Source of the DNA: an uncultured bacterium | GTDB lineage: Bacteria > Bacillota > Clostridia > Oscillospirales > Oscillospiraceae | Assembly (NCBI GenBank): GCA_905214155.1 | Contig: CAJMLC010000095.1 | Coordinates: 1-7,618 of the forward strand | Direction of reading: 5' to 3' | DNA: 7,618 nucleotides | Shown: piece after piece, positions 1 through 6,563 of the stretch | How positions within the stretch are numbered: the first letter of the stretch is position 1 | Layout: each line of letters begins with the position of its first letter | Position numbers and translations under genes: made by a program | Notes under the pieces: generated by a model | The model's input: the letters and a program-made list of their open reading frames with translations, nothing else | Database searches by the model: none | Told to the model about the DNA's origin: nothing

Positions 1-3
1 TTT

Positions 4-55
4 AAGTTCAGAAAACTGGACGGCAGCGGGGCGAAAAGGCTTTTTCGACACGCTG
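4..55 (-). repeat. 52-bp post-terminator repeat, left copy
   Basis: This stretch matches the reverse complement of 7511-7562 at 49 of 52 positions. Read in the direction of dlt-like transcription (minus strand), it directly follows the operon-end hairpin. It forms its own stem-loop: CAGCG at 24-28 pairs with CGCTG at 51-55, and an inner CGAAAA (32-37) pairs with TTTTCG (42-47). The segment at 4-18 is one arm of a second hairpin whose partner arm would lie beyond the window edge. It looks like a dispersed genomic repeat associated with gene ends; its family and function are unknown. Confidence 0.8.
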
Positions 56-56
56 C

Positions 57-82
57 GCGGCCCTCCCATCCGGGAGGGCCGC
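57..82 (-). terminator. Terminator-like hairpin at end of dlt-like operon
   Basis: An 11-bp perfect stem (57-67 with 72-82) closes a 4-nt loop, 8 bp beyond the stop codon of the SGNH-deacetylase gene. It has no U tract directly after it in the minus direction; the sequence runs straight into the end repeat. It is either a factor-assisted terminator or a 3'-end stabilising hairpin that acts together with the following repeat hairpin, whose loop region carries the A and T runs. Confidence 0.6.
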
Positions 83-90
83 ATTTGATT

Positions 91-1929
91 TTATGGTTCG
101 AGCGCAGCGAGCAGCGCGGTCATATCGGTCGTCTCCGTCATGCCGAAGCGCGGCATTGCGCAGAGGCTCTGCGGCAGACCCTTGACCACGGTATTCACCG
201 CGCGGACCGTCGTGAACGTCAGTTCCGCACCCGCATTGCGGAGCGCGTCCTGCGTCAGCGTGACATAGGCCCCTTCGGGGAAGGCCAGCGCGTTGACGGC
301 TTCGCCGGTGATGGATTCGAGCAGATCGCGGCTCTCGGCGAAATCGGTCTCGACCGCCGCCTCATAGTCCGCATCGGCCTCGCCGTCGAACGGCAAAAGC
401 GTCTCGCGCACCTGTGCGTTCCCGTCCTCAAACGGCGGCCACTGGTGCATGTCATAGGTGTGGCTCTGCACGGAAATGAGACCAGAGGCCACCATCTCCC
501 GCGCCTCGTCCACGCCGAAGTGCGGCGTCATTGCGTGGTCGGTGTCCTTGTAGGTGTCCTTGCCGACGGAGACGCCGATGGCGAAGATCGTTGCCTGCAT
601 GCCGTATTCCCGCAAAATGGGATAGGCATACTCGTAATTGCTGAAATACCCGTCGTCGAAGGTCAGAACGATCGGCTTTTCGGGCAATTCCGTCCCAAAA
701 TGGACGTAATCGTAGAGCTGCCGGAGCGAGACGGTTTCGAAGCCCGCCTCATGCAGCGCCTCGATCTGCGCGCGGAACGTGTCCACGGAGATCGTCATGT
801 CGCCGCTGGCTTCCTCCGCGAGATTGTGCCACATCAGGACCGGCACGTCGCGGCTGACGGCCTCGTCCGGCAGGGCCGTGGCCTGCAAAACCTCGGAGAA
901 GTAGGAGCTTGGCGTGTCCGCTGTAACGTAAGTGCCGAAATCGTCCGGAATGTAGACGGAAGCATCGCCCGCGATGCGCGCGGCGATCATGCTGCCGACG
1001 GCGTTGCGGAAGTGGGTCGCGTCGTAGAAATAGCGTGGCTCACAGCTCACGCTGCTGCACGAAAAGTCCCAGAAATCGGTGACTTTCGCGAGAGACGCAT
1101 AGAAATTCGCCACATCCTCAGCCTGGAAGTTCTGGAAATAGTCGATGTAGACCGGCGCGGCCACGACGACCAGCTCGACGCCCGCTGCTTCGCAGCGCTC
1201 CTTGATCGCGGCGACGGAGCGCATGCAGTTCTCAGTCTGGCCGAGGACAAAGTCGCCGGTCTTCGGATAGTCGGCAAAGACCGGATAGGCTTCGAGATAG
1301 GTGTCCATACTGCCGATCGGCTCGACGTCGCGCACACGCTTGTCATATTCGCCTGTGACCTCGTTGAACACGTCGAAGCTCTGCGGAAGCAGGCAGTCAT
1401 TGCGCAGATTTTTCAGCTTGGCAAAGCCGTAACGCGGGTCGCAGAACAGATAGCGCGTGTAAAAGGACAGTGCGGACGTGTCCGGGTCGGTCAGGTAATG
1501 GAGGTTGCGCGTCAGGCGGTCCGTCTCGTCGTCATAGGTGAAGCCGTTGTCGAGATAGACATTCAGGACAAGATGCTTGACTTCGTAGTGTTCGATCAGG
1601 TAATCGGCGATCTTTTCACAGTCGCGCATGTCCGCGCCATACATGATTAAATTATAGAAATTTGCGTCGTAAAGTTCGTTGAAGTCTGAGACTTGCAGCG
1701 AACTGGTCGAAGAACAGCCCAGAATGTAGGAATCATATTCGTCGTGGTGCTGTTCGAGATAGCTGATCTTCGCGACGCGCGGGTTGTTCGTCTCGTCATA
1801 GGAAAACCAGTTCAAAAACTTGTCACCGAAGGCGGCGAACGGATCGGTGACGTAGTTGAACGCCGCGAGGCCCAGCGCCAGCACCAGCGCGAGCAGCAGG
1901 AAGGTCAGCACCCATTTTTTCGCGTTCAT
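91..1929 (-). CDS. Membrane-anchored SGNH (DltD/AlgJ-like) domain fused to polysaccharide deacetylase
   Basis: This 612-residue protein has two predicted extracytoplasmic enzyme domains. Residues about 6-24 form an N-terminal signal anchor. Residues about 45-325 resemble the SGNH proteins that partner with MBOAT acyltransferases: GCSS at 71-74 (Ser73 the likely nucleophile, in the GxS position of block I) and DATH at 303-306, giving the Asp-x-x-His pair also found in DltD. Residues about 360-600 are a NodB/PgaB-type deacetylase: VPVLMWHN (362-369), TFDDGY (423-428, with the base Asp425 and metal ligand Asp426), SHTYDMH (His490 and His495 as metal ligands) and FPEG (550-553). All metal ligands are present, so activity is expected. 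It is the last gene of the operon, 9 bp after the MBOAT gene; a GAGGAGGG site at 1933-1940 overlaps the MBOAT stop. Family knowledge suggests transfer of an acyl group to a polymer hydroxyl and removal of N-acetyl groups from a hexosamine polymer. The polymer is unknown. The fusion takes the place of a stand-alone DltD. Confidence 0.88.
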   Translation of the reverse strand: MNAKKWVLTFLLLALVLALGLAAFNYVTDPFAAFGDKFLNWFSYDETNNPRVAKISYLEQHHDEYDSYILGCSSTSSLQVSDFNELYDANFYNLIMYGADMRDCEKIADYLIEHYEVKHLVLNVYLDNGFTYDDETDRLTRNLHYLTDPDTSALSFYTRYLFCDPRYGFAKLKNLRNDCLLPQSFDVFNEVTGEYDKRVRDVEPIGSMDTYLEAYPVFADYPKTGDFVLGQTENCMRSVAAIKERCEAAGVELVVVAAPVYIDYFQNFQAEDVANFYASLAKVTDFWDFSCSSVSCEPRYFYDATHFRNAVGSMIAARIAGDASVYIPDDFGTYVTADTPSSYFSEVLQATALPDEAVSRDVPVLMWHNLAEEASGDMTISVDTFRAQIEALHEAGFETVSLRQLYDYVHFGTELPEKPIVLTFDDGYFSNYEYAYPILREYGMQATIFAIGVSVGKDTYKDTDHAMTPHFGVDEAREMVASGLISVQSHTYDMHQWPPFEDGNAQVRETLLPFDGEADADYEAAVETDFAESRDLLESITGEAVNALAFPEGAYVTLTQDALRNAGAELTFTTVRAVNTVVKGLPQSLCAMPRFGMTETTDMTALLAALEP

Positions 1930-1932
1930 AGG

Positions 1933-1940
1933 CCCTCCTC
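1933..1940 (-). promoter_or_regulatory. Ribosome binding site of SGNH-deacetylase gene
   Basis: GAGGAGGG lies just upstream of the ATG at 1929-1927 and overlaps the TGA of the MBOAT gene (1939-1941). The short spacing (about 4 nt) and the overlap suggest translation coupled to the end of the upstream gene. Confidence 0.75.
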
Positions 1941-3480
1941 AGAATTGCCCGTAGATGAATTCAGACGAGATATAACCGCTGCGGAAAATGCCGAAAAACA
2001 CCAGGATCAGCAGAGAAGCCAGCAAAATCAGCACCTGAACGGACACTTTTCTCGCGTTGAGCCAGCCGCGGACGTCCGTGCCGCGCTCTTCGAAAAACTC
2101 CACCGCGTGGACGCTCAGAATCCCCGCCGCGACGATCAGCAGATCGCCCGCCGTCAGGCCGAGCGTCAGGATCTTATGCGGCAATTCCACAAAATTCGGG
2201 TGCAATACCGTGGTTTTCAGCAGAGAAAATACAACTGTCAGGCGCGGCGCGCGCGTAAAGTAGCGGCCAATGAAGACGAGCAGCGCCGTGCGCACGGTCA
2301 TAAAGATGCGCCAGCCCGTGGACTTGTCGTTGATGTGCAGCGCGGACTTCCACGCGAGAAAGCGCCGCTCCATCAGCAGCGAAGCCGTGATGAGCGTGCC
2401 GTTCCAGAGGCCGAAGGCGATGTAGCGGAAGTTTGCGCCGTGCCAGATGCCGATGATGAGATAGACGATGAAGGTCGCGGCGGAGGTCGCAAAGATCTTG
2501 CCGGGCGTGCCCTTCAGGTGTTTTCTGGCCCATTTCCCGAGCTTGCCAAACGGTTTCGACAGGGAAAGCGGGTAGAACACATAGTCGCGCATCCAGCTGC
2601 CCAGCGTGATGTGCCAGCGCCGCCAGTAGTCGGTCAGGGATATGGCGAACAGCGGACGGCGGAAATTCTGCACCATGTCGATGCCGAACAGGCGCGCCAC
2701 GCCGCGCGTGATGTCGATGCCGCCGGAAAAGTCGCAATAGAGCTGGATGCAGTAGAAGAAAATGCCCGTCGCGATCACAGCGCCGCCGTAGGGGCAGCTC
2801 TCGGAGATCACGTTGTTGACCAGAACTGCGGCGCGGTCTGCAATGACGAGCTTTTTGAAATAGCCCCAGAGCGCGAGCTGGAGGCCCGCCTGAAGGTCCG
2901 CCCAGCAAAGATCGCGCTCTGCCGTCAGCTGCGGGGCGAGCTGCCCGTAGCGGCTGATCGGTCCCTGCACCATCTGCGGGAAAAACGAGACGAAAAGTGC
3001 ATATTTCAGCACGTTTTTCTCACATTCCTGCTTGCCGCGGTAGACGTCGATGACATAGCTCATCGACTGGAAAATGAAAAACGACAGCCCGAGCGGCACG
3101 AGGAAATCCCAGCGCGGGATGTGCGAACCCAGCGCCGAGGGCAGCAGCTCCAGCGTGAAATTCCAATATTTCATCGCGAAAAGCAGGCCGAAGCAGCAGA
3201 CCGCGCAGAGCGCGGAGATGCGCTTCTTGCGGCACTGGATGGCCACTTTCCCGGCCTTATCGGCGGGCGTTTTTGCGTTCTGCCGCCCGAGCAGCAGCCC
3301 GGCCGTCCACGTGATGAGAATGATCAGCACCAGCCAGACGATGCTCTTCACGCCGCCCGCCAGATAAAACGCCAGACTGGCCAGCAGGAGCACGCACCAC
3401 TGCGCGCGCTTCGGCAGCGCGTAATAGAGCAGGACGGAAAGCGCCGTCAGCCCGACGAACGCGGCGGATGTAAATGCCAT
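1939..3480 (-). CDS. MBOAT family membrane O-acyltransferase (AlgI/DltB type)
   Basis: This 513-residue polytopic membrane protein moves an activated acyl group from a cytoplasmic carrier across the membrane towards an extracellular polymer. Hydrophobic segments recur along the whole length. Family signatures are FFPQMVQGPISRYGQ (166-180), GYFKKLVIADR (206-216), YCDFSGGIDI (248-257), DYWRRWHITLGSW (284-296) and IGIWHGAN (343-350). His290 and His347 match the two conserved MBOAT histidines (equivalents of DltB His289 and His336). At 513 residues it is nearer to AlgI-type proteins than to the roughly 400-residue DltB. The C-terminus ends FIYGQF (508-513), similar to the aromatic-tyrosine tail known from AlgI-like MBOATs and from the DltX microprotein. 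No separate dltX is visible. Its ATG overlaps the carrier protein stop by one base (TGATG), which implies coupled translation; the Shine-Dalgarno sequence is weak (AGGG). Confidence 0.92.
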   Translation of the reverse strand: MAFTSAAFVGLTALSVLLYYALPKRAQWCVLLLASLAFYLAGGVKSIVWLVLIILITWTAGLLLGRQNAKTPADKAGKVAIQCRKKRISALCAVCCFGLLFAMKYWNFTLELLPSALGSHIPRWDFLVPLGLSFFIFQSMSYVIDVYRGKQECEKNVLKYALFVSFFPQMVQGPISRYGQLAPQLTAERDLCWADLQAGLQLALWGYFKKLVIADRAAVLVNNVISESCPYGGAVIATGIFFYCIQLYCDFSGGIDITRGVARLFGIDMVQNFRRPLFAISLTDYWRRWHITLGSWMRDYVFYPLSLSKPFGKLGKWARKHLKGTPGKIFATSAATFIVYLIIGIWHGANFRYIAFGLWNGTLITASLLMERRFLAWKSALHINDKSTGWRIFMTVRTALLVFIGRYFTRAPRLTVVFSLLKTTVLHPNFVELPHKILTLGLTAGDLLIVAAGILSVHAVEFFEERGTDVRGWLNARKVSVQVLILLASLLILVFFGIFRSGYISSEFIYGQF

Positions 3481-3707
3481 CAGCCCTGTGCGCGCTCGAT
3501 GAGCTGGCAGATGGCGTCGACGGAGTTGAAGTTCTCCGGCGTCAGGTCATCCACGCCGAGCTGGACGTCAAACGTATCCATCAGATCGGTCACGACGGCG
3601 ACGATGTCGAGCGAGTCGATCAGGCCGTCATCGATCAGGGCAGTCTCCTGTTCGAAGTCCACGCCGGGGCAGATTTCAGTCAAAATCTCGATGATCTGTT
3701 CTCTCAT
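3480..3707 (-). CDS. dltC: Acyl carrier protein, DltC-like
   Basis: This 75-residue acidic carrier protein has the phosphopantetheine attachment motif DSL at 31-33 (Ser32) inside GLIDSLDIV, and a four-helix ACP pattern. The length is close to the 78 residues usual for DltC. The start is the ATG at 3707-3705, which gives MREQIIEIL, a typical DltC-like N-terminus. An upstream in-frame ATG at 3746 would add 13 uncharacteristic residues. The chosen ATG is preceded by GGAGGAA (3715-3721, 7-nt spacer) and overlaps the GNAT stop as ATGA. It is expected to receive the acyl-adenylate product of the upstream adenylation enzyme and deliver it as a thioester to the MBOAT protein. The carried acid is inferred to be a small amino acid, possibly but not certainly D-alanine. 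Confidence 0.9.
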   Translation of the reverse strand: MREQIIEILTEICPGVDFEQETALIDDGLIDSLDIVAVVTDLMDTFDVQLGVDDLTPENFNSVDAICQLIERAQG

Positions 3708-4492
3708 TGTTCGGTTCCTCCATATTGCAGCACGACGGAATTCCATCCGTCGGGCCGGTAATCATGTGTTTCATAGAAGTGTTCGGCGGCGATGTTGCCG
3801 GTTGTGGCCCAGACGAGGCTTTTCTGCCCGCCGGTGGCGGCCAGGTAGGCGTCAAAGAGCGTGTTCGCGATGCCCTGCCGGCGGCAGTCCGCGCGGACGG
3901 CGAGATGCCGGAGTTCGGATGCGGCACGGCCCGGCGCGAAGTGCAGCAGGCCGCAGATCCCGTGCCCGTCCTCGGCGCATAAGATCTGTCCCGCCTCCAG
4001 CGCGGCACGCAGCGCGGCCTCTGTAGGGAGACATCCGGTCCAGCGGGAAAACTGACTGCGCAGGAACGCGTCGACCGCGTCAAATTGATCTTCCCGCGCG
4101 GCAAGCGCCGCCGCTTCCTGCGGAATTGGCGCTCCGCTGCGGGTCCTGCGGGTGCGCCGAAGCACCTCTTCGAAGCCGATCGCGCGGAAATAGGCCGCCG
4201 CGGTGAGCATCGCGTCGGCGTCCTTGGGCCGGTAGGCCAGCTCCGTGACGACAGGCTTGTCCAGCTCCGGCAGCGCGGGCTGTGCGCCCTGCTGCAGGAA
4301 AAAGTTCAGGATATAATGCGTCCCCCGGTCGCGGAAGACGAGCAGCTCGCCGTCCGCTTCGTAGACGTAGAGCCCCGTTCTGGCCTCGCGGTCACAGTCG
4401 GCAGCGGTGAGGAAGCTGTTGGTGACGACGCCGCGGCGGAGCTGCGCGCCAAGCAGTCCGGCGGCCTGTGCAAACGCCTCAATTTTCTGCAT
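3704..4492 (-). CDS. GNAT family N-acetyltransferase in dlt-like operon
   Basis: This 262-residue protein has a C-terminal GNAT fold. The acetyl-CoA pyrophosphate loop RRQGIA lies at 204-209, within a strand-helix block from LAVRADC (197-203) to about 217, followed by a late motif NIAAEHFYETHDYRPDGW (233-250) typical of GNAT strands 5-6. The N-terminal 130 residues are not clearly assignable; they could be a degenerate second GNAT half. The start ATG at 4492-4490 follows GAAGGAGCG (4501-4509) and overlaps the end of the adenylation gene by 14 nt; the stop overlaps the carrier protein start (ATGA). It is not part of the canonical dltABCD set. Its position between ligase and carrier suggests it acts on the same pathway, for example by acetylating the carried amino acid or a polymer precursor. 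The acceptor cannot be read from sequence. Confidence 0.85.
   Translation of the reverse strand: MQKIEAFAQAAGLLGAQLRRGVVTNSFLTAADCDREARTGLYVYEADGELLVFRDRGTHYILNFFLQQGAQPALPELDKPVVTELAYRPKDADAMLTAAAYFRAIGFEEVLRRTRRTRSGAPIPQEAAALAAREDQFDAVDAFLRSQFSRWTGCLPTEAALRAALEAGQILCAEDGHGICGLLHFAPGRAASELRHLAVRADCRRQGIANTLFDAYLAATGGQKSLVWATTGNIAAEHFYETHDYRPDGWNSVVLQYGGTEQ
3715..3721 (-). promoter_or_regulatory. Ribosome binding site fixing the carrier protein start
   Basis: GGAGGAA lies inside the last codons of the GNAT gene, 7 nt before the ATG at 3707-3705. It supports this start over the in-frame ATG at 3746. Confidence 0.8.
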
Positions 4493-5999
4493 GCAGGTAT
4501 CGCTCCTTCAGCTGCACCCGGTCGATCTTACCGTTGGCGTTGTAGGGCAGCGCGTCGAGCTTTTCATAGATGTTCGGGAGCATGTATTTCGGCACGAGCT
4601 TCCGCATCGCCTTCGCCAGCTCTGCGCTGTCGGGCGAACCGGCGTAGATGCAGAGGATGCGGTCGCGTGTCTGGTCAAAGAGGCAGGCGGCAGCCTGCAT
4701 CCCGGGGACGCTGTGCAGCGCGACTTCAATTTCGCCCAGCTCGATGCGGTATCCCATGTGCTTGATCTGCCCGTCGCGCCGGGAGAGGAAATAGAGCAGG
4801 CCGTCCTCGCGCTGGACGGCGAGGTCGCCGGTCTTATAGAGAATATCGCGGAAATAGGGATTGCAGGGATTCTGGATGAAGACGGCGTCAGACTTTTCCG
4901 GGTCGCCGAAGTAGCCGCTGGCGACGCCGGTGCCGCGGACGCAGATCTCGCCCGGCTGGCCCGGCTCAACGGGTTGGCCGTCCTCACCGAGCAGCAGGAT
5001 CTGCATGTTGCGGCAGGCCGTGCCGATGGGGATGGCTTCGTCATCGCGATAGTCGCGCGTGAGGTGCATGGCGGTACAGTCGACGGTCGTCTCCGTCGGG
5101 CCGTACATATTGACGACCGAGAGGCCGGGGACGGCGGCCTTCCAGGCGTTGACGTAGCGGGCCTGCAGCGCTTCGCCGCCGAGAGCGGCTTTTTTTAATG
5201 TGGTGGGCGCGTATTTTTCGAGCGCGCCGGAGCTGGCGACGAGATGGAACGCTGAGGTCGCCCAGTTGATGGCGGTGACGCCCGCTTTCTCCATCTCCTG
5301 CAGCAGGAGCATGGGGAAAGTAAAGAATTTTTTATCGAAGATGCGGCACGTTGCGCCGAGGCGGAGCGTCTGGTAGACGTCCTTGCAGGAGAGGTCAAAG
5401 TAGAACGGCGCCTGATTGCCGAAGACGTCGTCCTCGGTGTAGCCGCAGAATTCGCTCATCCAGTCGGCAAAGTCGATCATCGCGCGGTGCGGAATGACGA
5501 TACCCTTCGGTGTACCGGTGGAGCCGGAGGTGAAGAGCAGGTAGAGCGGATCAAGGTCGATGACCTGTTCGCGAAGGGCGGCGAGGAGTGCCTCGTCTGG
5601 TTCCGTAGAGAATCCGTCCTCCATGAAAACGAGCGGCGCGCAGTCGGCGACCAGCTCGGCCGCGGCGCGGTTGGCCTCAGCAAAGATGATGGCGGCGGGG
5701 CGCACCTGCTCGAAGATCTTGCGCATACGCGCCTCCGGCATGTGGTCGTCGATGGGGACGTAACAGCCGCCGGCGTAGAGCGCGCCCTGCATGGCCGCGA
5801 TGCTCTCCGCGGTGCGGCCGATGAGCACCGCGACGGGGCGGCGCAGACAGGGGACCGTTTTGGCCAGGTGTGTGCCGAGCCCCTTCGCGCCGGCGAGCAG
5901 CTGCGCATAGGTAAAGCTCCGTGCGCCGTCGGTGAAAGCGGTCTTTTCCGGGCAGCGCCGCGCGGAGGCCTCGAGATATTCCAGCACGTTTTTCTGCAT
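4479..5999 (-). CDS. dltA: DltA-like amino acid adenylation enzyme (carrier protein ligase)
   Basis: This 506-residue protein of the ANL adenylating superfamily activates a carboxylic acid with ATP and loads it on a carrier protein, here most likely the neighbouring ACP. The length matches DltA. Motifs in order: P-loop TSGSTGTPKG (157-166), FDLS with the amino-group-binding Asp202 (201-204), YGPTE (299-303), YKTGDL with Asp392 (388-393), hinge region SRRDGQIKHMGYRIE (406-420) and NGKIDR with the catalytic Lys491. Asp202 argues for an amino acid substrate. The FCGE motif of B. subtilis DltA reads LGGE here (273-276), so the cysteine tied to D-alanine selection in DltA is Gly274, and Lys206 sits in a specificity position. 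D-alanine is therefore unproven as substrate. The start at 5999 is chosen because GAGGAG (6009-6014) sits 9 nt upstream and the protein begins like family members; an open frame continues to 6359 but runs through promoter and repeats. It is the first gene of the operon. Confidence 0.88.
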   Translation of the reverse strand: MQKNVLEYLEASARRCPEKTAFTDGARSFTYAQLLAGAKGLGTHLAKTVPCLRRPVAVLIGRTAESIAAMQGALYAGGCYVPIDDHMPEARMRKIFEQVRPAAIIFAEANRAAAELVADCAPLVFMEDGFSTEPDEALLAALREQVIDLDPLYLLFTSGSTGTPKGIVIPHRAMIDFADWMSEFCGYTEDDVFGNQAPFYFDLSCKDVYQTLRLGATCRIFDKKFFTFPMLLLQEMEKAGVTAINWATSAFHLVASSGALEKYAPTTLKKAALGGEALQARYVNAWKAAVPGLSVVNMYGPTETTVDCTAMHLTRDYRDDEAIPIGTACRNMQILLLGEDGQPVEPGQPGEICVRGTGVASGYFGDPEKSDAVFIQNPCNPYFRDILYKTGDLAVQREDGLLYFLSRRDGQIKHMGYRIELGEIEVALHSVPGMQAAACLFDQTRDRILCIYAGSPDSAELAKAMRKLVPKYMLPNIYEKLDALPYNANGKIDRVQLKERYLHAEN

Positions 6000-6008
6000 A
6001 AGGGCACA

Positions 6009-6014
6009 CTCCTC
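6009..6014 (-). promoter_or_regulatory. Ribosome binding site of the DltA-like gene
   Basis: GAGGAG lies 9 nt upstream of the ATG at 5999-5997. With the promoter just beyond it, this excludes the longer reading frame that continues to 6359. Confidence 0.8.
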
Positions 6015-6027
6015 AAAATGATGTTTT

Positions 6028-6056
6028 ATTGTAGCACACACGGCGGAAAATGTAAA
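6028..6056 (-). promoter_or_regulatory. Sigma-A-type promoter of the dlt-like operon
   Basis: On the minus strand a -35 TTTACA (6051-6056) and a -10 TACAAT (6028-6033) are separated by exactly 17 bp, and a TG one base upstream makes an extended -10. Each hexamer matches 5 of 6 consensus bases. Transcription would start near 6021 and leave a leader of about 22 nt, too short for a riboswitch. The repeat-rich DNA begins directly upstream of the -35. Confidence 0.8.
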
Positions 6057-6060
6057 GCGA

Positions 6061-6111
6061 GGGGGATCGCGCCCCCATTCTTTTCTTGCTCTTCTTTGAG
6101 AAAGAAAAGAA
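6061..6111. repeat. Double hairpin element (GGGGG/CCCCC and TTCTTTTCT/AGAAAAGAA)
   Basis: GGGGG (6061-6065) pairs with CCCCC (6072-6076). It is followed by a 9-bp stem made of TTCTTTTCT (6078-6086) and AGAAAAGAA (6103-6111). I recall similar G/C-run plus TTCTTTTCTT elements as dispersed repeats in Oscillospiraceae. It lies immediately upstream of the dlt-like -35 box. Confidence 0.55.
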
Positions 6112-6125
6112 CCGCCGCGGCGTCT

Positions 6126-6273
6126 GCCTTCCCCTCCGGGGAGGGTGCCGAGCGGAGCGAGGCGGATGAGGGCCGGGGAGCAGTATTGATGTATTGTGCA
6201 GTTGGGTGAGTACTCCATACCCTCATCCGTCTGCTCCGCTGCGCGTCGCAGCCACCTTCCCCCAAGGGAAGGC
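6126..6273. repeat. Inverted pair of CCTTCCC/GGATGAGGG-type repeat
   Basis: The left arm (6126-6172) and right arm (6220-6273) are imperfect reverse complements: both begin GCCTTCCC and end GGATGAGGG when read outside-in, with a GAGCGGAGCGA-like middle in the left arm and a GCAGCGGAGCAGA-like middle in the right. Each arm also folds on itself (CCTTCCC at 6255-6261 with GGGAAGG at 6266-6272). The 47 bp between the arms shows nothing else. No transposase is present, so it is a non-autonomous repeat. Confidence 0.75.
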
Positions 6274-6303
6274 TTTTCCTGCTGCGGCAGGGAAGCTCCC
6301 CCA

Positions 6304-6322
6304 GTCTGCGCGGCGCGCAGAC
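6304..6322. repeat. Perfect 19-bp palindrome
   Basis: GTCTGCGCG and CGCGCAGAC flank a single central G. It is flanked by C-rich tracts (CTCCCCC before, CCCCCTCT after) and abuts the large palindrome that begins at 6324. It is probably a fragment of a separate short repeat family. Confidence 0.6.
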
Positions 6323-6323
6323 A

Positions 6324-6507
6324 GCCCCCTCTTGGTAGGGTGTATCTGAAAACTCCCAACGCACCCGGACAGCGGGCCTTTTCACGCCGCGCCGCGTCAT
6401 TTTTTCTTGAAATACGTCAGTATTCCTGCGAAAAAATGTCTTGCGCAGCGCGAAAATTCCTCGCTGCCGGTCACATTGGGAGTTTTCAGATACACCCTAG
6501 AGGGGGC
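6324..6507. repeat. Large near-palindrome, MITE-like, with perfect 24-bp ends
   Basis: The 24-bp sequences 6336-6359 and 6476-6499 are exact reverse complements. Between them the arms continue as an imperfect palindrome to a centre near 6418 (for example AATAC-GTCA-GTATT, and GTCATTTTTTC against GAAAAAATGTC). Outside them, GCCCCCTCT (6324-6332) and AGAGGGGGC (6499-6507) extend the symmetry with a 4-bp indel. It codes for nothing and has no clear target duplication. The layout suits a miniature inverted-repeat element or a long-hairpin extragenic repeat. Confidence 0.75.
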
Positions 6508-6512
6508 CTTTG

Positions 6513-6537
6513 CGGGCGACCAATGGTCGCCCCTACG
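6513..6537 (-). repeat. GTAGGGGCG palindromic repeat, copy 1
   Basis: A 9-bp stem GGGCGACCA/TGGTCGCCC (6514-6532) with one central base is followed by CCTACG. Its reverse complement aligns over 25 bp with 6564-6588. Confidence 0.75.
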
Positions 6538-6563
6538 TTCACCGTCGGAAGCTCGATCGAATT

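Noticed and set aside
85..1650. Long plus-strand open frame of 521 codons opposite the SGNH-deacetylase gene
   Set aside because: Its product is rich in Arg, His, Asp and Val with no recognisable fold, and it lies wholly antisense to a gene with intact catalytic motifs. High GC removes stop codons from the opposite strand.
1693..4026. Plus-strand open frame of 777 codons spanning the MBOAT, carrier and GNAT genes
   Set aside because: It is antisense to three well-supported genes, has low-complexity Arg/Gln/Glu-rich composition and no family signature. It is a composition shadow.
6000..6359. N-terminal extension of the DltA-like gene up to an ATG at 6359
   Set aside because: The extension would run through the promoter, the short leader and several palindromic repeats, and shows no adenylation-family sequence. 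The ATG at 5999 has a good ribosome site and the usual family length.
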